A stretch of DNA of 64,000 bases from Colius striatus (Eukaryota; Chordata; Aves; Coliiformes; Coliidae). The notes beneath the pieces were generated by a model that did no database searches, was not told where the DNA came from, and worked only from the letters and a program-made list of their open reading frames with translations. The stretch's first letter is position 1; each line of letters opens with the position of its first letter. Where the stretch lies: contig NC_084759.1 in NCBI RefSeq assembly GCF_028858725.1, positions 141,216,671 through 141,280,670 of the forward strand, in the 5' to 3' direction. The position numbers were made by a program, and so were the translations under genes. Below, piece by piece: positions 57,101 to 64,000 of the stretch.

Positions 57101-59184
57101 ATTCACCCAGAGAACGGGTAACATTTCGTCAGTGAAAGCTGGGGAACTCCTCACCAGGCTACCACAGTTCACATTCCCTAAAACAAGAGGTACAGGCAGG
57201 AAGACAAAGTCAGTCAAAGCCCAAGCATTCAAGGACTCATCAAAACTTGATAATGCACTCCTCTCAAGCTCTGTGTGACTAACAATGTTTGGGATAACCA
57301 GGGTTATGTTAGATGCCGAAGTGGTATTGTAATGTTCTCTTTCCCTTTAGCTAAGATTTTGCATTTTGTAACTTCTTAATACCAAGCTTCAAGTAAAATT
57401 GCAGAAGCGATCTGTTTTCTTTGAGTATTTTTACATAGGAGTGAAGGCAGCAGAGCAGAGGTTGGGCAAAACAAAGGAAAGTATATGGTCAAGCATTAGG
57501 AAAGGAGGTAGAACAGACAAAAGATAGCAAATGTGTACAGGAAAAGATTATAGAAGCTTTCATGCCAATTGACACATTTTGGTTTATGTATGTCTATGGC
57601 TTCACATCTGACTATAGACATGACATAGAAAACAGCTGCCCATTATCCTGTTCATGCATGCATCACTATTAACAGAAACCAGATCTCTCTCCCCTTCTAC
57701 ATAGGCTTTCTATGTATCTTAGACAAAACCAAAACAAAACAAAAACAAACCCCAACCAATCAAAAAACCAAACCTCTAAAACCCCAAGAAAGAGACATCA
57801 GCTAGCAGTTCAAACTTCGGGATGCCCAAGTTAGCTCCTTTATAAATACACTACACATTCACCTCTCAATTTGTGTCCTCTCTGTCTGGTTTCACAGGGA
57901 GAAGAGGCAACAAAAATCTGTTTTTTCAAGAATTTATGTTTACCTACTCCTTCAAGCAGAGATTCTCTACTTCCTCCTAAAACCCCTTCAGCCGCAAGAA
58001 ACCGATTAAAACATTTAGGACATTAGGCAACTTCAGCTATTAGCAAAGACTCACATCCTGCTTGCTAACTTCTGGCGATTTTAGCCAATCTTAGCCCCAG
58101 CCACAGCTCCCCAAAGATGTCAACGACGGGCGTTTCCTGGCAGCTGCCACATAGTCAGGATAATTCTGCGGCGTTTAAAATTCAAGTTTAACATGAAGTT
58201 AATGCAGTTGTGTGTTATGCACAGTCGCTTTGATACATACAGCCCACACCGGCCAAAACCGAGCCGTCAAACCGTACAAAAACAAGTACCGGGACTTCAC
58301 CGAGCAACACAGCGTGACCGAAGGATGAGGTCAGCAGTAACAGCAGAACCGTACCCATCGCCAGCTGCCCTCGAGGAAGGAGACGGGTCCGTAGCCACCC
58401 ACCAACCGCGCCTGCACCGCGGGCAGTTCCCCCGGCTTCCAGGCTCTGCTGCGACCGGCGCTCGCCGCCAGCTGCACTCCGTGGGGAGCACTTCCCACAC
58501 TCGGGCTCTGCCCGCCGGGACCGCCTGCGAAAGCGGTGCCACGGCTTGGAGCGAGGCGGCTCGGGGGTTCTGTTTGCCCCACAGCCCTTGTTGTCCCCGT
58601 GTAAGAGACGCGGCGGAACGAGCCCGTGGATCCTGCCGCAGGCACCGCGCTTCCCGCCCAACAAACCCCTTCCCGGGACAGCGAGACACCGCTGGCACGG
58701 CATCCCCCGCCCCAGGCCGCTCCAGCGGGGAAGCCTTTCCCTCAACCCAACTTCCTGTCTGGCTACCGCCACCGCCTCCTCGCCCCGTGCGGACCACGGG
58801 CCGCGCGTCGGACTCCCCCGTCTCCGCTCCGGCACACCGGCGGCGAGCGGCCACCGCCGGCGCGACACACCACGGGATGCGGGAAACCCCCGCCTCCCCG
58901 GCCCCGCCGCCGGGCCCGGCCCGCTGCGTGCACCGCGGGCACGCCGCTCGCCCCGTGCCCCTGCCCGTGCCCCGTGCCCGGCCCCGCCGCTCGCCGGCCG
59001 GCGCCACCGACCTCGGCGGCGCCACCGACCTCCTCGGCGCTCCTGATCCCGCCGCGCTTACCGGCTGGGAGCAGGTGAAAGGCGGCGCGGCGCCCAACAG
59101 CAGCCGCAAGGCCGCAGCGGCGGGTGCGATAGGGAAGACGAGGAAGAGCAGAAGCGGCAGCCGCCGCAGCCCCGCGCCCGCCAT
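37689..59184 (-). CDS. IL17RA: Interleukin-17 receptor A (complete, 13 exons)
   Basis: IL17RA is the shared signalling chain for IL-17A, IL-17F and other IL-17 cytokines; its cytoplasmic SEFIR domain recruits ACT1 to activate NF-kB, MAPK and C/EBP pathways. Exons in transcription order: 59184-59062, 51428-51404, 48352-48206, 47057-46933, 45890-45764, 43878-43831, 43737-43580, 42396-42319, 41886-41811, 41723-41709, 40875-40774, 39693-39652 and 39199-37689. All are GT-AG with consistent phases, giving 858 aa (human 866). Residues 1 to about 25 form the signal peptide, 26-310 the two fibronectin-III-like ectodomain modules, and about 312-334 the membrane helix (WLYWFITGICVLLVASVIAG). SEFIR begins at about 370 (PRKVWIVYSADH), and the tail has an acidic run and conserved QSVQSDQGYISR. 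Exons 2 and 10 are unusually short. The gene is convergent with TMEM121B. Confidence 0.96.
39652..39693 (-). CDS. IL17RA: IL17RA exon 12 (42 nt)
   Basis: Encodes GRQQQKCNYNDLQS, a juxtamembrane linker. The acceptor is CTCTTCCAG and the donor GTAAGA. Phase fits both neighbours. Confidence 0.9.
40774..40875 (-). CDS. IL17RA: IL17RA exon 11 (transmembrane)
   Basis: Encodes GDKVIWLYWFITGICVLLVA, SVIAGVICM and the basic stop-transfer TKKRAG. Human has WVYWFITGISILLVGSVI. The donor is GTAAGA. Confidence 0.96.
41709..41723 (-). CDS. IL17RA: IL17RA exon 10 (15-nt microexon)
   Basis: The minus strand reads TTTTGCAG, then GTACAGACCCATCAG, then GTAAGA. It adds STDPS in the stalk just outside the membrane. 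Phases on both sides agree, and joining exon 9 directly to 11 would also be in frame, so the microexon could be optional. Confidence 0.8.
41811..41886 (-). CDS. IL17RA: IL17RA exon 9
   Basis: Encodes IQPFFVSCGTDCLRHSAFIP and CSPAP. The human counterpart is IQPFFSSCLNDCLRHSATVS. The acceptor is AACCACAG and the donor GTGAGA. Confidence 0.94.
41887..42318 (-). other. IL17RA: IL17RA intron 8
   Basis: A short intron between exons 8 and 9. Nothing besides splice signals is recognised. Confidence 0.6.
42319..42396 (-). CDS. IL17RA: IL17RA exon 8
   Basis: Encodes SQQQQQVNVTIKIEKNIRAC and CNYKIQ. The human counterpart has HQRSNVTLTLRNLKGCCRH. The acceptor is TTCTGCAG and the donor GTAGGA. Four or five glutamines come from a CAA/CAG run. 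Confidence 0.9.
43580..43737 (-). CDS. IL17RA: IL17RA exon 7
   Basis: Encodes GSLWEPKIQGRILDDTTLLV, SFNPWTESARYQIHVASF and CKVITRVFNE. The human counterpart has GSLWDPNITVETLEAHQLRV and SFTLWNESTHYQILLTSF. The donor is GTAATT. Confidence 0.95.
43831..43878 (-). CDS. IL17RA: IL17RA exon 6 (48 nt)
   Basis: Encodes DCKDSLMKRTIPCINT, matching human DCEHARMKVTTPCMSS. The acceptor is CTTGCAG and the donor GTAAAA. Confidence 0.92.
43879..45763 (-). other. IL17RA: IL17RA intron 5
   Basis: No exon-like, repeat or RNA feature recognised. Short frames on both strands look like chance. Confidence 0.55.
45764..45890 (-). CDS. IL17RA: IL17RA exon 5
   Basis: Encodes WNFAFDRFEVEPGQTYQVTV, YHLPKLTVNGDYNCKS and TSLTIP. 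The human counterpart has [20 protein letters not shown] and HHLPKPIPDGDPN. The donor is GTAAGA. Confidence 0.95.
46933..47057 (-). CDS. IL17RA: IL17RA exon 4
   Basis: Encodes SIQYLQGAELAVMQVNSNQQ and ICAQFDFQNNLTLQVRPDGG. The human counterpart is [20 protein letters not shown]. The donor is GTGAGT. Phase 0 end. Confidence 0.94.
48206..48352 (-). CDS. IL17RA: IL17RA exon 3
   Basis: Encodes STCMETSWLLGSTWTPSAP, SSLNVSSDV and GKLVPVLQIEWKVATD. The human counterpart has STCLDDSWI and HIEWTLQTD. The donor is GTAAGT. Confidence 0.93.
48353..51403 (-). other. IL17RA: IL17RA intron 2
   Basis: An AT-rich intron of about 3 kb. Its only recognised content is the CR1 fragment at 50118-50418, antisense to the gene. 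Confidence 0.6.
50118..50418 (+). repeat. CR1 LINE 3' fragment in IL17RA intron 2
   Basis: A roughly 300-bp 5'-truncated CR1, antisense to IL17RA. It holds GGTAATGGGATGAAGCTGGA, GGGAGCCCTGGCACAGGCTG, the 3' end TTGGACTAGATGATCTCT and one near-complete octamer. Close to the younger copies at 2605 and 26480. Confidence 0.92.
51404..51428 (-). CDS. IL17RA: IL17RA exon 2 (25 nt)
   Basis: A very short exon encoding DLNCLVRN plus one base, parallel to human LNCTVKN. The acceptor is CTTCACAG and the donor GTAAGT. Without it the phase from exon 1 to exon 3 fails. Confidence 0.9.
51429..59061 (-). other. IL17RA: IL17RA intron 1
   Basis: The first intron, about 7.6 kb, is AT-rich until the CpG island at its promoter end. 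Apart from the solo LTR at 53054-53620 no repeat or exon is recognised. Frames of 60-120 codons here lack known domains. Confidence 0.6.
53054..53620 (+). mobile_element. Solo LTR, avian ERVL-type (fossil) in IL17RA intron 1
   Basis: An apparently full-length LTR of about 567 bp, from TGTTGTGGTTTTGTCTGGGA to AACCTACAACA, so bounded by TG and CA. It lies antisense to IL17RA. No internal retroviral sequence flanks it, so it is a recombination remnant. Internal landmarks match the copy at 35420-35975 (AGCTGGTACAGAGCTGTGTT, a TATAAA box near 53334, TTATCTCAACCCACAAG). No clear target duplication was seen, and divergence suggests an old insertion. Family assignment is from memory. Confidence 0.85.
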
Positions 59185-59420
59185 GGCCGTGGCCCGACCA
59201 CCAGCGCCTCAGGGCTTCCGGGCTCCGACCTGGGCGCGGGGCGGCGCCGGCCTCACCTGAGGAGGGGCCGCCGCGCCGAGGCGGGGCGAGGCGAGTCCGG
59301 CGGCGGGCGGGGCTTGCGGCGGGCCCGCCCCACCCCCAGGAGCCCGCCCGCCACATGCCGCCGCCGAGTTGCGCGCTTCGGTCGGAGTGTCCTCGGCGGT
59401 CCCGTTCTGCTTGGGATTGG
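58390..59420 (-). promoter_or_regulatory. IL17RA: CpG-island promoter of IL17RA
   Basis: CpG-dense DNA covers the start codon at 59184, the short 5' UTR to its right and the first kilobase of intron 1. A CCCGCCCC (Sp1-like) motif is present near 59324. No TATA box is seen upstream of 59184. The long frames on both strands here reflect base composition. Confidence 0.65.
59062..59184 (-). CDS. IL17RA: IL17RA exon 1 (signal peptide)
   Basis: The exon encodes 41 residues from MAGAGLRRLPLLLFLVFPIA to PPFTCSQP, a typical signal peptide followed by the start of the ectodomain (human ALVCSQPG). Its donor is GTAAGC on the minus strand. It lies inside the CpG island. Confidence 0.93.
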
Positions 59421-60843
59421 TATGAGCCCCGAGGAACTCCTGATGGGAGGGGCAGCTCCGCTGGAGACAGCTCTGTGGGCAGAGGTCGCGGCCGAGAAGC
59501 CAAACCTGGTTTTAACCGCGTGTTACCTTCGTGTCCACGAGGAAACGGAGGGGCTCTGGGGGCCTCCATGCTCCGGTGCACATCTCTGGCTTCGGATGAA
59601 TACCGTGGGCATCCAAACCTGACATCAGCCGTGGTCTGCAACTACACGACAAAAACCGTTATAGATGTATGCTGTAATTTTACCGTTGGGGGACTTAATG
59701 CATCCGATTCACACGAGGCTGTGCAAACCTTTTTTACTTGTTCCTGATGCTCACCGGGTTTCACGAAGCATCTCTCACGATTTCACGCCGCTCACGCTGC
59801 AGCATGCTCGCTGCTGGTTTTCACCCATTTGGGTTTTTTTTTTTTTGCCTTGGTTTTCACCTCATAGTTTTCACATACAGCTGTAGCCCAGCCCCAGGGA
59901 ACCGAGACGAATTTCTGGCTCAGCGGGTGTTTCAGCAAAGCAGAACCGTTGGCTGGGCTTCAACTGACAGCCACAAGGTGGTTTGGGATGGTTTTGTGGT
60001 GGTAAACATCTGACCGAGGGCTGGTCTGAGCCTGAAGATAATGAGGTTTCTGGTGATCGTTCTGCCATTCCAATGCCTCATGATGACAACATCCACGGGT
60101 TTTAATCACCTCCCAGCTTTTACCGTTTTGCGACACCACTGATTAATAGTAGCAGCAAAGTCTGCAGCTTTAGCAAAATAGTTGTGTGCAAGTCAGGGAA
60201 AAAACCCCATGTCATTGAAGAAAAACATATGTTTTTTTTTTAAAAACATTATTTTCCTCAATCTTATATCAACATACTTGACTGAGTACACTGTGACTTA
60301 TAGTGCTGTGACAGGAAATACAGTGCTCAGCTGGCACTACAGCGTAATTGCTTGATAGCCACAGTAGAACAAATTTATTCAATCAAAAGGTAAGTGCGTA
60401 GTTTGTTCCTTGTTCCCATTAACTTCGTGGCTTATGTAGATACTAATTACACTGTATTTAGACTTTGGGCATTCATTTTTTGTTGCCTGTGCTTAGTAAA
60501 AAATGAATCCTGTGGAGAAAATGTTAAGTGTGTGGTTATGCGTCAGTCACACTTTGGATGTCATGATATGGCAGAATTTCTGTAGTGACAAAAGTACGGA
60601 GAGCGATTTGGTTTCCCAAGTTACTGTTTAACAGGGCAGGCTGTGACTGTCCAAGACTGTTCTGCAGCCCCTTAAATACACTAGAGAGAGCCTATGAATG
60701 GCAGTGAGACAGACAGTGCGAAAGAAGGGGCTGCAGGAAGCTGTCTTATTTTTTTTTTCAGCTGCTGCTGAGAGAAGGGGGCAATGTCAAAGGAGTTCTG
60801 ATAACATTTACAATATTGAACAAATCTGGACATTGTTTAGAAA
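59421..60843. other. IL17RA upstream flank
   Basis: No gene or known repeat recognised. Several T-rich runs. Frames on the plus strand (59314-60013) begin in the CpG island and carry no known domain. Confidence 0.5.
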
Positions 60844-60849
60844 TTTATT
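60844..60849 (-). terminator. Candidate minus-strand polyadenylation signal
   Basis: Plus-strand TTTATT gives AATAAA on the minus strand. It could mark the 3' end of a gene to the right of the window whose long 3' UTR covers 60.85-64 kb. The evidence is only the motif and the absence of exons. Confidence 0.2.
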
Positions 60850-63800
60850 AGCAATTTTAAAATAACATCATTCCTTAGATAAAAATGCAATCTTACAGGA
60901 ATATACATTTGTCCCACACAGAGATGACCCTATAGCTCACTGGCGGGCCATTCGCTCTAACTTTCCTCTGTTGATTTTAAAACGTGCGAGAGGGCAAGAC
61001 GGACTCTGGCACTGATGACAGGCTTACATGACGGTTACAAACTGTACAGCATTATTTACAAAAGCATTTCTGTGGGTTCATGAAAACTATAAAATTGTGG
61101 AAGGAGGTAAAGAATTGAGATGGGGAAGGTGGAGGTGCAAGGGAGGGCTGGGAGGGTGGGCAGGGGATGTAGGGAAGAGTGGGAGAGGAGGTTTATATCT
61201 GGACTGATTTATACTTGAGAGAGGTCATTTTACAGCTCTGGGCAATTCAAATGAAGGCAAAACACTTATATTTATCAACATTTATAGCTGATGATCAGAG
61301 CAGGAAATGGTGCTCCAGGGCCTGAACTTAAGAGGTGCTAAGGAACCTCATCTTCCCTGAAGTCACTGGGAAACACAGGTATGCAGTACCTTGCCGGGCT
61401 AGACCCAAACCATGCAGATGCAGGCCAGATACAGTACCCCGCCCAGTCCTTAAACACTTTTGATCCTGCAGTGCTCAGTCATTGGTGCTGATGTGAATTC
61501 AGACTGAGTGAGAGATCAGCTCCTAAATTACACTTTTGCTTCTGAAATTGGACTAGATGCCAACCACTTTTGTCAGAATTCACCCAAAGCGATTTATTCC
61601 TTGTTTGGAGGGAGATTTCATCATTCGTAATTGATTTTTAAGGCAGTTTTTAAAGTATCTCCCCCCACCTTTTTTTTTTTTTTCTGTTGAGTGATGCAGC
61701 AATGTTTGTCAAGGAGATATTTACAATCTCACTCCTCCTCTGAAATCTTCCCACATTCAAACTGTCAAGACTGAATAAGCCTGAACCAACCACTTATATG
61801 AGAAATCATAAAGTTGATGATGTTTAGGTAGTATTGGCTGCCAGTCTACCTAGGTGCCAGGCAAAATGCAAAACGCAATGGAAAACTATGGGTATTTCAT
61901 CGTCCCAACAAAAGCTAATGAATGACGTCTGAGTTTGTGAGTCTGTCTTGAATAGGAAAAGGCTTTGGAAAGGGGCCATTTGAACACTGGCAGAAAAAAA
62001 AAAACCACTGTTGTTGGGTGGAGTGATGCCTGCTCTCGCCTGGGCCTTTCCCTGCAGCCACTAACCCTGGCCTAACGCAAGAGCTGGGCAGAGTGCTGTG
62101 AACTTCAGGCTGCCAGTGTGGAGGCTGGCTGCGTGACTTGGGGTAGGCAGAAAAACAACAGCTTGGGAGTGTGGAGACAAGCTCCTGGTCATGCCTAACT
62201 AAGCCCTTGGTAATGCTAGTGAAGATTCCCTTATTATGTCAGTTATTGGTGCTGCTCCTCTCAATTAGCCCTTTAGAAAGGGACTTGATTAAGTTGCCTA
62301 ATTGTCTCCTGCCACCTGAGATCTCTGCCATTCATGTGGGGTGGGTAGCTGTGACACCAGCTATGGGTAGGAGTTGTGCCATTCTGGAGTAGCTGCTGCA
62401 GACTGGGCAGAGTACCGTAGGGTATCTCAAGGGGCAGGAGATGCCCACATTTAGGCAACTGAGTCGAGCCCTGTGCCCCTAAAGAAGGCCTGTTTTTTAC
62501 ACGACAGTGTTAACAGTTAAGTCCTCTGTAAGAGGCAGGGGAAGAATGGACGATTTAACTAGAACACTAAAGTTTTTATCAGAAAGATTTCGGTTTTGTG
62601 GTTTGTTTTTTTGTGGTTGTGTTTTTGTTTTTCTTTTTAAAATTCCAGTGTGATGCTACTGACTTCTCTGAAAGCAATTGTATCCCAGTCTATCTTCAGT
62701 ACAGGAAGTACAGTCTCAGCTGTGCTTCTGCCCTCGCCCGCCCCCATCTCAGGGTGCTGTAGCAGCAAGGCCATAAGTGGATTCAGCTGCCGAGAAACAA
62801 AGCAGCAACAGGGAGCAAAGCTCCATGAACTGAGATCCCATTGGAAGCCGCCTGGATCCCTCGGCTTGCTAACCCAGAATAAAACTTGAAAAACTGCAAC
62901 ATTCAAAAGAAGAAAAATACAAATCCGATGAAGCTATTGAAATAAATATTTCTTAGACTTCTTTGGAGAGGAAAATGAATGGAGGAAAGATATAGCCACA
63001 TTTTTCTGGGCCCAGTTCTGTTTTCCACATTCTTTGCATTAATACAAGCTCCTTAGCCTCTAGTGCCCACCAGCCTCATGTGAGCAAGGTGGGAACTGGG
63101 GCTTCTGACATATTGGAATATTTTCTTTATAAGCACTACAGTTTTCATTACTGGAACCAATAAAAATCTCACTGCTATCGGAAGGCCACAGCTGGATTCT
63201 ACTTATTTTATCAGCTTTGTTGTGCTCCAAATTCCCCATTCAGTGTTCTTCTCCCCCACCCTACCCGTGCCACGGGGACAATCATAACAGCACTGTGCTT
63301 GTATCTTAGAATACTCAGTTCTGTCTCAGTAGGGCTGCTTCACTTCAGCTTACTGGACCAGCGGGTTGGGGCTTCTTATCTATAAGTACGAAGCAAGGCC
63401 TCCGACTTCTTCTATGACACAGGTGAACAACCCCATGGGCTCACGGTGCTGTCACCTCATACGATTGTGTCTGTGTGCAAACGCGCATACATTTCATACA
63501 GCAATCTGAAACTATCAGGCAGAAAAGACACAGGAGCCTGGCTGAGACCCATACAACTGTTATATTGGCGTCAGTCTAAAGAAAGCAATGATACATTGCT
63601 TTGGAAATTATCAAGAAATGTAAAAAATGCATTTGCCCTTTTTTTGTTGTTGTTGTCATCGTTGTCGTAGTCATCAGGGGCAGGGTTCAGAAAACAAAGC
63701 AGAAACAGATGCGATTCTGTACATGGTGCCTCTATGGCTGTCCCTCCGCGCTGGGGTGGGGTGGGCAGGGTAATAAAACAGGCGGGACCCCTGCAGTAGC

Positions 63801-64000
63801 AGCAGCATCTACACCATCATTGTTCACGTGTCCAGCTGAAGAGGCGGATGATGGAGAAAAGGTCTGTGGATAATGAAACTCCAGCTCTGGATCATGAGTT
63901 CCGCTTTCTCCCCTGTCACGTCAGCCACACAGAAATAAGGAAGAAAAAAAGAAATGCACCTGATGTGGCTGGCCCAGTACTGCCTGGAATCATGAGCAGG
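60850..64000. other. Non-coding DNA, possibly a 3' UTR of a neighbouring gene
   Basis: No coding exon, CR1 or LTR recognised. A TTG/TCG-rich triplet patch lies at 63642-63676, and a poly-T run at 61671-61683. The repeat-poor character is compatible with a long UTR or conserved non-coding DNA, but this is inference. Confidence 0.35.

Noticed and set aside
58193-59641. Long plus- and minus-strand frames around the IL17RA CpG island (up to 355 codons)
   Set aside because: They are composition-driven. Only the 41 codons of IL17RA exon 1 match a known protein and have a splice donor.
59314-59747. Divergent gene sharing the IL17RA promoter
   Set aside because: The frames have no recognisable domain or splice structure. 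A non-coding divergent transcript remains possible but cannot be supported from sequence.

Overview
The window is nuclear DNA from a bird. Seven or more CR1 LINE fragments end in the avian ATTCTATG-type 3' repeat, two solo LTRs resemble the common avian ERVL-type LTR, and the four recognisable genes have vertebrate exon-intron structure. Together the genes form the 'cat eye critical region' block known from human 22q11.1: ADA2 (CECR1), HDHD5 (CECR5), TMEM121B (CECR6) and IL17RA.

Layout. 497-5219 (+) holds the last five coding exons of ADA2, a secreted zinc adenosine deaminase; earlier exons lie left of the window. 5220-12900 is intergenic, with a CR1 fragment, a GC-rich minisatellite of 90-bp units at 10.74-11.09 kb, and a 56-bp duplicated segment. 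13172-17545 (+) is complete HDHD5 (eight exons, 420 aa), a HAD-family protein probably sent to mitochondria, starting in a CpG island. 17.5-29 kb is intergenic; its right part holds a 1.3-kb CR1 with much of a reverse transcriptase frame and an older CR1 split by a younger one in reverse orientation. 29513-31039 (+) is single-exon TMEM121B (508 aa, multipass membrane protein) in a strong CpG island. 31-37.7 kb lies between convergent genes and carries an old CR1 and a solo LTR. 37689-59184 (-) is complete IL17RA (13 exons, 858 aa by my splice model), including exons of 25 and 15 nt. Its CpG-island promoter is at about 58.4-59.4 kb. 59.4-64 kb has no recognised coding exon.

The genes are not an operon and do not form one pathway. 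ADA2 and IL17RA both act in immunity (extracellular adenosine removal, IL-17 signalling), whereas HDHD5 and TMEM121B have poorly known roles. Their linkage is an old conserved synteny.

I found no clearly novel biological system. The best leads are the nested and internally shortened CR1 with a candidate 6-bp target duplication, the 90-bp minisatellite, the 56-bp duplication beside the HDHD5 promoter, and a phase-compatible possible alternative 3' exon downstream of HDHD5. Exon coordinates were read by eye from splice consensus, reading phase and remembered human proteins. No alignment or database search was run.
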